This document shows, piece after piece, positions 29,271-37,046 of a DNA stretch of 64,000 bases. Every line of letters begins with the position of its first letter. The first letter of the stretch is position 1. Origin of the DNA: Pseudomonas parakoreensis (lineage in GTDB: Bacteria; Pseudomonadota; Gammaproteobacteria; Pseudomonadales; Pseudomonadaceae); contig NZ_BQHY01000014.1 in the NCBI RefSeq assembly GCF_021602155.1, forward strand, positions 1-64,000, given 5' to 3'. Below the pieces are notes generated by a model. That model was not told where the DNA came from. It did no database searches and saw only the letters and a list, made by a program, of their open reading frames with translations. The translations under genes and the position numbers were made by a program.

Positions 29271-29432
29271 ATGTTCTCGCACGAAAGCCTCCCGCTGATT
29301 GCCATTTTCATCATCTTGCTGCTATGCGCAGGTGCGGCGTTTTTACACCCGGCTCATGCATTCTTCAGTTGGCTGCGCAGGCGCAAGGAACGATTAAACG
29401 CCCAGGCGGCAAAAGAGGTTGATTCGCGCTGA
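29271..29432 (+). CDS. Small membrane protein (53 aa)
   Basis: Frame checked: ATG 29271, TGA 29430. CAGGAGT lies 9-10 bases upstream. One hydrophobic helix (LPLIAIFIILLLCAGAAFL) is followed by a basic cytoplasmic stretch (WLRRRKERL). No cleavage site is evident, so it is probably an inner-membrane microprotein. Two palindromes upstream and a terminator downstream mark it as an independent, regulated unit. Function unknown. Confidence 0.65.
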   Translation: MFSHESLPLIAIFIILLLCAGAAFLHPAHAFFSWLRRRKERLNAQAAKEVDSR

Positions 29433-29449
29433 ATGTATTCACTAAACCG

Positions 29450-29477
29450 GCCCGGGCATGCCTGGGCTTGTTGTTTT
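29450..29477 (+). terminator. Terminator of the small membrane protein gene
   Basis: GCCCGGG/CCTGGGC stem with one G-T pair, CATG loop, TTGTTGTTTT tail. Confidence 0.75.
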
Positions 29478-29494
29478 CTGACCCTACAGCAGAT

Positions 29495-29522
29495 ACAAAA
29501 AAGCCCAGCACGGGGCTGGGCC
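29495..29522 (-). terminator. Terminator of the gene at 29585
   Basis: GCCCAGC/GCTGGGC stem; read leftward it runs into TTTTTTGTATC. Confidence 0.8.
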
Positions 29523-29584
29523 TGATTGTTCGTCAACGTTAAAACATGCAGGCTTTTCAGCCACAAGAGTAGAACTCAAGTGAC

Positions 29585-30025
29585 TTACGCAAGAGCCCTT
29601 TCGTGCTCGCTTTCATGCACGTAAACCCATGAAATTCCGGATGGCGAGGTCTGGTCGAGGCGCATAAGCGCCGAATCGACTTTCTTTTTGGTGATGCCGT
29701 CTTTGACAAGATCGAAGACGGCCAGGAAGCAGTCCCCTGGAAGCGCTGTGATCGAGAGGTTGGTGATGTGCGATTCAGGGCTTCCAGCACGCTCGCCGTA
29801 CAACCCCCAAAGTCGCTCCCAATAATCCGCTCGACTCATGATCTGTCCATCGGTGAGTACCACACGAAAGTCATTCGCCAACGCGTCGTACAGGGGTTTG
29901 ATGGCGCCTTCCGACCGGGAAGACATACCGCGCGACCACGGAAAGAAGAGATTGTACCAGCGGTACACCTCGGCTTCGACGAGAGTGGTTTTATCGGTTG
30001 CTGCGTGCACTTGATTGATTGCCAT
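29585..30025 (-). CDS. NTF2-like/SnoaL-type protein, function unknown
   Basis: 146 residues. The start at 30025 is set by GGAG 8 bases upstream, in preference to the longer frame from 30043. The pattern is a long N-terminal helix (VEAEVYRWYNLFF), then ANDFRVVLTDGQIMSRADYWERL and several beta strands ending ISWVYVHESEHE. It fits the NTF2-like (SnoaL/DUF4440) cone fold, but I cannot point to catalytic residues. It is a single-gene unit with its own terminator. An inverted repeat lies upstream (30133/30178). Confidence 0.6.
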   Translation of the reverse strand: MAINQVHAATDKTTLVEAEVYRWYNLFFPWSRGMSSRSEGAIKPLYDALANDFRVVLTDGQIMSRADYWERLWGLYGERAGSPESHITNLSITALPGDCFLAVFDLVKDGITKKKVDSALMRLDQTSPSGISWVYVHESEHERALA

Positions 30026-30366
30026 CGGTGTTCTCCTTAACACGTTAAAAATGGCGGGTCTGGCGTGACAGACAGGCCGTCCAAATGCCCATCGCCTGAG
30101 CGATGCACCGCGCCTTGATCAAGATCCATCCTGATATCAACGCCATCGGGTCAAGCTCAACTGTTCACTCAATGACTGTTGATATCTTCGACCAAGCCAA
30201 AACCGTAGACGCTCGCAGGATTGATTGCATCAAGAAGTGACCAACGGTCTTTGCACACAGGAGGAAAAGGGAAACGGAAGAATTGGCGAGAAGCCATTTA
30301 AAAATGGCGATCTGAAAACAAACAAGGGCTTGCATCAGCTTTCGCCCGCAAACCCTTGATTTTAGA
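30026..30366. other. 341-bp region upstream of the NTF2-like gene
   Basis: No gene is supported here. It holds the tRNA-Leu terminator (30313-30358) and a widely spaced 9-bp inverted repeat, GATATCAAC (30133-30141) and GTTGATATC (30178-30186), 36 bases apart. Confidence 0.5.
30313..30358 (-). terminator. Terminator after tRNA-Leu
   Basis: CAAGGGCTTGC/GCAAACCCTTG arms (one wobble); read leftward the tail is TGTTTGTTTTC. Confidence 0.7.
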
Positions 30367-30453
30367 TGGTGCCCGAAGCCGGAATCGAACCGGCACGCCC
30401 TTACGAGCGGGGGATTTTAAGTCCCATGCGTCTACCAGTTTCGCCATTCGGGC
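30367..30453 (-). tRNA. tRNA-Leu (UAA)
   Basis: 87 nt including an encoded CCA. GCCCGAA/TTCGGGC acceptor stem, anticodon loop CTTAAAA with UAA, a long variable arm as in class II tRNAs, and GGTTCGATTCC T-arm. It has its own promoter and terminator. Confidence 0.96.
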
Positions 30454-30527
30454 GGTAGCGCGGTGTAGTGCTCAAAGCAGTCGATCAGCAAACCCGACAG
30501 CGTTAAGCCTTGTAAAGCAGAGCGGGA

Positions 30528-30556
30528 AATATATACATCACGTCCCGGTGAAGCAA
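30528..30556 (-). promoter_or_regulatory. Promoter of tRNA-Leu
   Basis: On the minus strand TTGCTT (30551-30556), 17-bp spacer, TATATT (30528-30533). The upstream tRNA unit ends in a terminator before this point. Confidence 0.65.
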
Positions 30557-30599
30557 GTTCACAGTGGTTGATTTCAAGACTAAATCTTGCAGCGCACTG

Positions 30600-30639
30600 G
30601 AAATAAAAAAGCTCCGTAAATCATGGATCTACGGAGCTT
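30600..30639 (-). terminator. Terminator of the tRNA-Gly/Cys transcript
   Basis: AAGCTCCGTA/TACGGAGCTT arms with an 11-base loop; read leftward the tail is TTTTTTATTT. Confidence 0.85.
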
Positions 30640-30647
30640 GTTTAGAG

Positions 30648-30721
30648 TGGAGGCCGAGGTCGGAATCGAACCGGCGTAGGCGGATTTGCAATCCGCTGCA
30701 TAACCATTTTGCTACTCGGCC
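30648..30721 (-). tRNA. tRNA-Cys (GCA)
   Basis: 74 nt with encoded CCA. GGCCGAG acceptor stem and anticodon loop ATTGCAAAT reading GCA. It follows tRNA-Gly in the same transcript. Confidence 0.96.
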
Positions 30722-30767
30722 TCAAACGATTGCTGTTTAGTAGCACCACAACAACCGCGTACAAACT

Positions 30768-30843
<76 letters not shown>

Positions 30844-30903
30844 TTGGTGTGGCGCATTCTATAGATTTCAGATGCCCCGTCAACCCTTTGATTCAAAAAA
30901 GTT

Positions 30904-31464
30904 TTATTTCTTTTCAACGTCGGTTTTCAGATGCGGCCAGGCGGCCCGCAAGTATTGAACCATCGACCACAACGTCAGGCCTGCCGAGATCATCAACAAG
31001 GCATAACCCAGCAAGACCCAGAAACTGAAGTCTCTTGGATTGGCCAGCAGGATCACCAGCGCCAGCATCTGCGCTGCGGTTTTCCACTTGCCGAGATTGG
31101 ACACCGCTACATGAGCGCGGGCACCGAGTTCGGCCATCCATTCACGCAAGGCCGATACGACAATCTCACGGCCAATGATGACGGCTGCGGGAAGTGTCAG
31201 CCACAAGTTGCCGTGTTCCTGAACCAGCAGTACTAAAGCGACGGCCACCATCAGCTTGTCGGCAACCGGATCGAGAAAGGCTCCGAACGGCGTGCTTTGT
31301 TCCAGGCGACGAGCCAGATAGCCGTCGAGCCAGTCAGTGGCCGCCGCAAAGGCGAACACCGAGGCGGAGGCCATGTAGCTCCACTGATAAGGCAGGTAAA
31401 ACAGCAAAATGAAGATCGGGATGAGCAGGACGCGTAGAACGGTAATCAGATTCGGGATATTCAT
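30904..31464 (-). CDS. pgsA: Phosphatidylglycerophosphate synthase
   Basis: 186 residues from the ATG at 31464 ([16 protein letters not shown]). The GTG two codons upstream is less likely. The CDP-alcohol phosphotransferase motif [13 protein letters not shown]...[10 protein letters not shown] (from residue 60) is complete with its Asp residues. Four or so membrane helices. It makes phosphatidylglycerol phosphate from CDP-diacylglycerol and glycerol 3-phosphate. It lies 32 bp after uvrC and leads into the tRNAs. Confidence 0.96.
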   Translation of the reverse strand: MNIPNLITVLRVLLIPIFILLFYLPYQWSYMASASVFAFAAATDWLDGYLARRLEQSTPFGAFLDPVADKLMVAVALVLLVQEHGNLWLTLPAAVIIGREIVVSALREWMAELGARAHVAVSNLGKWKTAAQMLALVILLANPRDFSFWVLLGYALLMISAGLTLWSMVQYLRAAWPHLKTDVEKK

Positions 31465-31496
31465 CGGCACAACTGGCTACGAGGTGAGTTGGCATT

Positions 31497-33320
31497 CTAC
31501 TCGCTATGCAGGTTTGCATAAATCGACTCTGCGAGCTTTTTACTGATCCCCGGTGCTTTGGCGATCTCTTCGATGCTTGCACGAGACAGCTCCTGCAATC
31601 CACCAAAATGTTTCAACAAGTCCCGACGCCGGGTCGGCCCTACACCTGCAACACCTTCCAGCGTCGACGTACGGCGGGTTTTGCCGCGCCGCGCACGGTG
31701 GCCAGTGATCGCGAACCGGTGTGCCTCGTCGCGAATCTGCTGGATCAGGTGCAACGCGGGTGAGTCGCCACGCAAAGTGAACTCATGGGCGGCATCATTA
31801 AGATACAAAGTTTCGAACCCTGCCTTGCGGGTTGCGCCCTTGGCCACACCCAGCAGGATCAGGTCCGGCACCGCCAATTCGTTGAGCACGTCGCGGGCCA
31901 TCGACAATTGTCCCTTGCCGCCGTCCACCAGCAGAATATCCGGCAGTTTGCCCTCCCCGTCCTTCAGCTTGCTGAAGCGCCGGGTCAGGGCCTGATGCAT
32001 GGCCGCATAGTCATCGCCCGCTGTGACGCCCTCGATGTTGTAACGACGATAGTCGGATTTGATCGCACCTTCCGGACCAAACACGACGCAAGAGGCGACA
32101 GTCGCCTCGCCACTGGAGTGGCTGATGTCATAGCATTCGAGGCGCTGCGGTGGTTCATCCAGGTTCAGTACTTCTGCCAGCGCGTCGAAGCGCGCAGCCG
32201 TGTGTTGACGGTTGGCCAGGCGCGCACCCAGCGCTTGCTCGGCATTGGTGACCGCCAACTGCTGCCAGCGCGCCCGCGTGCCACGCACCCGGTGGCTGAT
32301 GCTCAGCTCGCGACCACGCAACTCGTGGATGGCGTCGATCAGGGCCGTGGCGTCTTCGGGCACGACGTTGACGATCAGTTCGCTCGGCAAGTCGCGTTCC
32401 GGGCTGCTGATATAGTACTGGCCGAGGAACGCCGCCATGACTTCGGCAACCTCCTCTTCAATACCCACCTGTGGAAAGAAGTTTTTGCTGCCCAGCACTC
32501 GCCCGCCGCGCACGCTGATCAAATGAACGCACGCACCGCCCGGGTTGACGAAGGCTGCGATGACATCGATGTCGCCGGTACCGCCTTCCATGCTTTGCTG
32601 ATCCTGGACCCGGCGCAGCAAGGCAATCTGGTCACGCAACTCGGCGGCGCGTTCGAACTCGAGATTGATCGCCGCCTCTTCCATCGCCGTTGACAGCTCA
32701 TTGGTCAGCGCGTGACTGCGCCCTTCAAGAAACATCACCGAGTGGCGCACATCCTCGGCATAAACTTCCGGCTCAACCAAACCGACACAAGGTGCCTTGC
32801 AGCGTTTGATCTGATACTGAAGACAAGGGCGCGTACGGTTCTTGTAGTAACTGTCCTCACACTGCCGGACGAAAAAGGTCTTTTGCAGCAGGCTGAGGCT
32901 TTCTCGAATGGCCCCGGCGCTCGGATACGGGCCGAAATACTTGCCCTTCGCCTTCTTCGCGCCACGATGGATGCTCAGCCGTGGGAACTGGCCGTCAGAC
33001 AGAAATACATAGGGATAGGACTTATCGTCGCGCAACAGAATGTTGTACGGCGGCCGCCACTCCTTGATCAGCGTCTGCTCAAGCAGCAATGCCTCGGTTT
33101 CATTGGCGGTGATGGTCGTTTCGACCTGTGCGATACGCCCGACCAGCGCAGCGGTCTTCGGCGCCAGTCCGGTCTTGCGGAAATAGCTGGCCAGTCGCTT
33201 CTTGAGGTTCTTGGCCTTGCCGACATACAGCAGGCGTGCCTCGTTGTCGAACATGCGATAGACGCCGGGACGCCCGCTGACAGTCGCCAGGAAGGCGCCG
33301 GAATCGAATATTTCAGTCAT
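31497..33320 (-). CDS. uvrC: Excinuclease ABC subunit C
   Basis: 607 residues. N-terminal GIY-YIG nuclease (RPGVYRMF...[13 protein letters not shown], from residue 17), UVR motif near 205 ([18 protein letters not shown]), RNase H-like nuclease in the C-terminal half ([12 protein letters not shown] and [15 protein letters not shown]), and terminal helix-hairpin-helix repeats ([19 protein letters not shown]). It cuts on both sides of lesions held by UvrAB. It starts 2 bases after gacA in the conserved gacA-uvrC operon. Confidence 0.98.
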   Translation of the reverse strand: MTEIFDSGAFLATVSGRPGVYRMFDNEARLLYVGKAKNLKKRLASYFRKTGLAPKTAALVGRIAQVETTITANETEALLLEQTLIKEWRPPYNILLRDDKSYPYVFLSDGQFPRLSIHRGAKKAKGKYFGPYPSAGAIRESLSLLQKTFFVRQCEDSYYKNRTRPCLQYQIKRCKAPCVGLVEPEVYAEDVRHSVMFLEGRSHALTNELSTAMEEAAINLEFERAAELRDQIALLRRVQDQQSMEGGTGDIDVIAAFVNPGGACVHLISVRGGRVLGSKNFFPQVGIEEEVAEVMAAFLGQYYISSPERDLPSELIVNVVPEDATALIDAIHELRGRELSISHRVRGTRARWQQLAVTNAEQALGARLANRQHTAARFDALAEVLNLDEPPQRLECYDISHSSGEATVASCVVFGPEGAIKSDYRRYNIEGVTAGDDYAAMHQALTRRFSKLKDGEGKLPDILLVDGGKGQLSMARDVLNELAVPDLILLGVAKGATRKAGFETLYLNDAAHEFTLRGDSPALHLIQQIRDEAHRFAITGHRARRGKTRRTSTLEGVAGVGPTRRRDLLKHFGGLQELSRASIEEIAKAPGISKKLAESIYANLHSE

Positions 33321-33322
33321 GA

Positions 33323-33964
33323 TCAGGCGCTGGCGTCAACCATGCCGTGGCGCACGGCCAGCAACGTCAACTCGACATCGCTGCTGATCGACAGTTTTTC
33401 GAAGATCCGGTAGCGATAGGTATTCACGGTTTTCGGCGACAGACAGAGCTTGTCGGAGATGATCTGCACCTTCTGGCAGCCGACAATCATCAACGCAATC
33501 TGGATTTCCCGTTCGGACAAGGCATCGAACGGTGAGTCATTGGTTGGCTGGAACGATTTGATCGCCAGTTGCTGGGCAATCTGCGGGCTGATGTAACGCT
33601 GGCCGGCAAACACCAAGCGGATAGCCTGAACCATTTCCGGCAGACCCGCGCCCTTGGTCAGGTAGCCGGCGGCACCTGCCTGCAACAGACGTGTAGGGAA
33701 TGGATCCTCCTCACACACCGTGACAGCGACAACCTTGATGTCCGGATGGCTGCGCAACAGCTTGCGCGTGGCCTCGAGACCACCGATACCGGGCATTTTT
33801 ACGTCCATCAGGACCACATCGGGTTTCAACTCACGGGCCTTGATCAGGGACTCTTCCCCGGACTCGGCCTGTCCAACCACCTGCAAGCCATCGATATCGG
33901 CCAGCATCCGTGTAATGCCTGTACGAACGAGATCATGGTCATCGACCACTAGCACCCTAATCAA
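33323..33964 (-). CDS. gacA: Response regulator GacA
   Basis: 213 residues. Receiver with acidic pocket DD near residues 8-9, phospho-Asp54 in [11 protein letters not shown] and Lys in GYLTKGAG. LuxR-type HTH in [35 protein letters not shown] region at the C-terminus. Partner of the GacS kinase. It drives the Rsm small RNAs and so secondary metabolism, exoenzymes and biofilm. The uvrC-pgsA-tRNA downstream order confirms the identity. Confidence 0.97.
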   Translation of the reverse strand: MIRVLVVDDHDLVRTGITRMLADIDGLQVVGQAESGEESLIKARELKPDVVLMDVKMPGIGGLEATRKLLRSHPDIKVVAVTVCEEDPFPTRLLQAGAAGYLTKGAGLPEMVQAIRLVFAGQRYISPQIAQQLAIKSFQPTNDSPFDALSEREIQIALMIVGCQKVQIISDKLCLSPKTVNTYRYRIFEKLSISSDVELTLLAVRHGMVDASA

Positions 33965-34091
33965 GCAGACACCTCGCGATATGGTCTTATTGGGATGCCG
34001 GACACCTTAGCAAAAACTGCCAGACAGACCTAGCGGCAAGCGTCATTTAAAAAGTTTCAATTCATCATTGAAGGCTTGCCAGCCGTGGGTT

Positions 34092-34535
34092 TCAGAGCAC
34101 AGGTGTACCGAAATCGAGCTGCATCCTCAGGAAACACTCGTCCTCGCCACACACATTCAAGCCTTTTCTCTTATACAGGCTTTGCGCAGGATTATTTTTG
34201 AATACGGTCAGACGCAGCGCCGGCAGTCCTTCAGCGCGGGCCATGGCGATAACCTGATCAATCGCCCAGGATCCAGCCCCCTGCCCGCGAAACGCCTCGA
34301 CTATTTGCAGCTCGCGGATATACAACGCCCGGCGATCGCGACTGAGGCTGAAAAATCCCACAGGAATCTGGCCAAGAATGATCAGCCAATTGTCCCGTCC
34401 ATCCCAGGCAACCTCGAACGCTTGGTCCTGCCACAGCAGATCGTGGCCAATGTAATAGCGCAGCATGTTCTGGCACGTCAGCTCTCGGGCAAATACCCGA
34501 TCAGCCAGTTCGGCGCGACGCAATTGGTAGGTCAT
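34092..34535 (-). CDS. GNAT acetyltransferase
   Basis: 147 residues from the ATG at 34535, which overlaps the nitrilase stop in a TCAT (ATGA) junction. The acetyl-CoA loop reads QIVEAFRGQGAGSWAIDQV and the tail LYKRKGLNVCGEDEC is typical of GNAT enzymes. Substrate unknown. The translational coupling to a carbon-nitrogen hydrolase suggests a shared small-molecule pathway. Confidence 0.85.
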   Translation of the reverse strand: MTYQLRRAELADRVFARELTCQNMLRYYIGHDLLWQDQAFEVAWDGRDNWLIILGQIPVGFFSLSRDRRALYIRELQIVEAFRGQGAGSWAIDQVIAMARAEGLPALRLTVFKNNPAQSLYKRKGLNVCGEDECFLRMQLDFGTPVL

Positions 34536-35293
34536 TGCCCCGCCACCACCGGAACTACCCGCCCCTGCCATGCGCCGGCATCACGTCGCGCAACGACCAA
34601 CAGCTCACCAGGCCCTGGCGCGGCGGCAACCAGCGTGCCGTCTTCAGACCAGACGGCACTGCGACCCGCCGATTGCCATCCACCCGTGAGCCCGGCGTGA
34701 TTGGCCATCAGAACCGCCATCGAGTGCTTATGGGCGTAGCCCTGCAATATCGCGCTATCCACGTCATAGCCTTTCTCGCCAATCAGCACGCCTGCTGCGT
34801 ACAGGTCGGCGCCAGCAACGGCAGCCGCTGCCGCGTGGCTGGCGTGGGAAAAATCAGCGCAGACCGCCAGCGCGACGGTATCGTTGCCCATTCGCAAGGT
34901 CGAACCACCCAAACCCGGGGCGTAGAAAAGCTCTTCGCCACTGTGCAAATGTTGTTTGCTGTACACCTCGAGAGAACCATCCCTGCCTAACGTCAGCGCG
35001 CCGATCAATACCTTGGAGCTACCCTTCAGGCGAATCGGCATCCCGATCACCGCTATGAGACCCAGCTCGCGCGCGCAATCGCGCAAGGGTTGCAGCACCG
35101 AATCCTGCGGATCGATTGCCATGTCTGCAGCCATCTGGCCTTCGTAACCTGTCAGCGACAGCTCCGGAAACACCAGCAACTCGACGCCCTGCTCCGCTGC
35201 CACGGCCATGAAGCGCAAATGACGGGCGATGTTCGCCGCCAGATCACCGGCAACGGAGAACGATTGAGCTGCAGCGATGGTGAACGTTGACAT
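34532..35293 (-). CDS. Nitrilase-superfamily amidohydrolase
   Basis: 253 residues with the full catalytic triad: Glu in FPELSLTGYE (near 44), Lys in YSKQHLHSGEE (near 113) and Cys in LAVCADFSHAS (near 146). It hydrolyses a carbon-nitrogen bond such as an amide or carbamoyl group. The exact class is not clear. It is first in a two-gene unit with the acetyltransferase and divergent from the leader-controlled DAHP synthase gene. Confidence 0.88.
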   Translation of the reverse strand: MSTFTIAAAQSFSVAGDLAANIARHLRFMAVAAEQGVELLVFPELSLTGYEGQMAADMAIDPQDSVLQPLRDCARELGLIAVIGMPIRLKGSSKVLIGALTLGRDGSLEVYSKQHLHSGEELFYAPGLGGSTLRMGNDTVALAVCADFSHASHAAAAAVAGADLYAAGVLIGEKGYDVDSAILQGYAHKHSMAVLMANHAGLTGGWQSAGRSAVWSEDGTLVAAAPGPGELLVVARRDAGAWQGRVVPVVAGQ

Positions 35294-35445
35294 TATTCAT
35301 CCTTGGGATTGTGCCAAATACGCAGTGTGTCACAACGCCTGCGGCACTCAAGCAATAGGAAATGTCATGTAGGCGCGATAGCAATTTCTGATTGCTCAGG
35401 CGCATGGGCCTCGAGTAAGCTCGGCGCATCCATTGGAGACAAACC

Positions 35446-35574
35446 ATGCTCAATGCCCTCTCACAGCTTCGTTCCGCCAGCGCCTTGCGCTCGGTTGCGG
35501 CTGCGCGGGTGAATGACGCTTGTGCTCCTGCCAGCTTTTATTTTGGGTATTGGTTTAGCCACTGGCGCGCCTGA
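35446..35574 (+). CDS. Aromatic-rich leader peptide 1 (42 aa)
   Basis: Frame verified: ATG 35446, TGA 35572, with GGAG 7 bases upstream. The peptide begins MLNALSQLRSASALRS and carries a dense aromatic run SFYFGYWFSHWRA near its end (three Phe, two Tyr, two Trp in ten residues). It is followed 48 bases later by a very strong terminator and then by the DAHP synthase gene. This is the layout of a ribosome-mediated attenuator: stalling at aromatic codons when charged Phe-, Tyr- or Trp-tRNA is scarce would favour read-through. Confidence 0.8.
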   Translation: MLNALSQLRSASALRSVAAARVNDACAPASFYFGYWFSHWRA

Positions 35575-35621
35575 TACCCAAACGGCGCCCATGAACACGG
35601 GTCGCCCACCAGAGAATTCTC

Positions 35622-35659
35622 ACCCCCGGTCGGCCTCCCGACCGGGGGTTTTGTTTTTT
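35622..35659 (+). terminator. Attenuator terminator before DAHP synthase
   Basis: A perfect 12-bp stem ACCCCCGGTCGG/CCGACCGGGGGT with a 4-base loop, followed by TTTTGTTTTTT. It lies between the two aromatic leader peptides and 250 bp before the DAHP synthase start, so it must be bypassed for expression. Confidence 0.92.
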
Positions 35660-35709
35660 CAGGCCCCAAACTTTTCAGCAACACACCAGACACTTTGAGG
35701 AATCACGAC

Positions 35710-35862
35710 ATGAACTACGCCACTTATTACCGTTACGACACTTTTAGCGCCTGGCGATTTAGCAGCCTCCGCTCGGGACAGCCTGCCGCCTCCGATCGGT
35801 CACCCACAGGTGGCAAGCACACACACGCAGCCAATACGGCCAATTGTCGAACACCCAAGTAG
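35710..35862 (+). CDS. Aromatic-rich leader peptide 2 (50 aa)
   Basis: Frame verified: ATG 35710, TAG 35860, with GAGG 9 bases upstream. It begins MNYATYYRYDTFSAWRFSS: four Tyr, two Phe and one Trp in the first 17 residues, much like an amino-acid leader. It starts 50 bases after the terminator and ends 47 bases before the DAHP synthase ATG. It shares an FSxWR pattern with leader 1 (WFSHWR). It may form a second checkpoint, or couple translation to the enzyme gene. No second terminator is obvious after it. Confidence 0.7.
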   Translation: MNYATYYRYDTFSAWRFSSLRSGQPAASDRSPTGGKHTHAANTANCRTPK

Positions 35863-35909
35863 GGCCGAGTGAGCGGGAAGCACCCGCCGCCAGCCCAGGA
35901 ATCCTGAAT

Positions 35910-36977
35910 ATGAACTCGTCTGTTTCTGCTCTGCCACTGTCCACCCTCGACTCTGCCAACGAAACGCTGACTCTGCGTCTGCCCAGCGCGTTGCAACTCA
36001 AACAGCAATTGCCCCTGAGCAATGCCCTCGCCCAGCAAGTCGCAGCCCATCGCCAGGCGGTCCGCGCGATTCTCAATGGCGAAGACCATCGCCTGCTGGT
36101 CGTCGTCGGCCCTTGCTCGATTCATGACCCGCGCTCCGCACTCGAATACGCCGAAAAGCTTTCCCGCCTCGCACATCAAGTCAGCGACGAGATGCTGCTG
36201 GTGATGCGCGCCTACGTCGAAAAACCACGCACCACCGTCGGCTGGAAAGGTCTGGCCTACGACCCGCACCTGGATGGCAGCGATGACATGGCTGCCGGCC
36301 TGACCCTGTCGCGCGAATTGATGATCGAGATGATCCGCCTGGGCTTGCCTGTCGCTACCGAACTCCTGCAGCCCATGGCTGCCGGTTATTTCGACGACCT
36401 GCTCAGTTGGGTTGCGATCGGTGCACGCACCACCGAATCGCAGATCCACCGGGAAATGGCCAGTGGTCTGAACATGCCCGTCGGCTTCAAGAACGGCACT
36501 GACGGCGGCGTCGCTGTAGCCGTCGATGCCATGCGCTCAGCAGCCCACCCGCATCGACACTTTGGTGTCGACAGCCAGGGGCACCCGGCGATCATTCAGA
36601 CCTCGGGCAACCCTGACACGCATATGGTGCTGCGTGGTGGCCATCACGGCCCGAACTACGGTCACGAAAGCATTGCCCAGGTCCGTGCCGACTTGAAACG
36701 CCTGAAGATTCCGGCGCGGATCATGGTTGACTGCAGTCACGCCAACAGCGGCAAGGATCCTCTGCGCCAGCCCGAGGTGTTCAATGCGGTGCTCGAACAG
36801 CGTCTGCAGGGGGATCGTTCCTTGATCGGGATGATGATTGAGTCCCACCTGTTCGAAGGCTGCCAGCCTCTAGGCCCCGCCCTGCGTTACGGCGTGTCGG
36901 TGACCGATGGTTGCCTTGGGTTCAGTGCGACAGAGCTGTTGCTGTCGAACGCAGCCGAACGTCTTCGAGCCTGTTGA
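35910..36977 (+). CDS. aroF: DAHP synthase (class I)
   Basis: 355 residues from the ATG at 35910, which has AGGA about 11 bases upstream. A longer frame from 35844 would overlap leader peptide 2 and lacks a site. Class I features are VVVGPCSIHDPRSALEYA, GFKNGTDGGVAVAVDAM and DCSHANSGKDP. It joins phosphoenolpyruvate and erythrose 4-phosphate, the first step to chorismate and the aromatic amino acids. Which amino acid inhibits this isozyme cannot be read safely; the symbol aroF follows usual Pseudomonas usage. Expression is probably set by the two-leader attenuator upstream. Confidence 0.94.
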   Translation: MNSSVSALPLSTLDSANETLTLRLPSALQLKQQLPLSNALAQQVAAHRQAVRAILNGEDHRLLVVVGPCSIHDPRSALEYAEKLSRLAHQVSDEMLLVMRAYVEKPRTTVGWKGLAYDPHLDGSDDMAAGLTLSRELMIEMIRLGLPVATELLQPMAAGYFDDLLSWVAIGARTTESQIHREMASGLNMPVGFKNGTDGGVAVAVDAMRSAAHPHRHFGVDSQGHPAIIQTSGNPDTHMVLRGGHHGPNYGHESIAQVRADLKRLKIPARIMVDCSHANSGKDPLRQPEVFNAVLEQRLQGDRSLIGMMIESHLFEGCQPLGPALRYGVSVTDGCLGFSATELLLSNAAERLRAC

Positions 36978-36984
36978 TCGGAAC

Positions 36985-37019
36985 AGCCTTTGCGGGATTG
37001 TCAAAATCCCGCAAAGGCT
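36985..37019 (+). terminator. Hairpin after DAHP synthase gene
   Basis: 15-bp perfect arms AGCCTTTGCGGGATT/AATCCCGCAAAGGCT with a 5-base loop. No U-tract follows, but the stem is very strong and separates convergent genes. Confidence 0.75.
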
Positions 37020-37046
37020 GAGTCATCGCCAAGCTTTCATCACAGA

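Noticed and set aside
35844-35909. N-terminal extension of DAHP synthase from 35844
   Set aside because: No ribosome site, overlaps leader peptide 2, and the extra residues do not look like the enzyme family. The ATG at 35910 has AGGA upstream.
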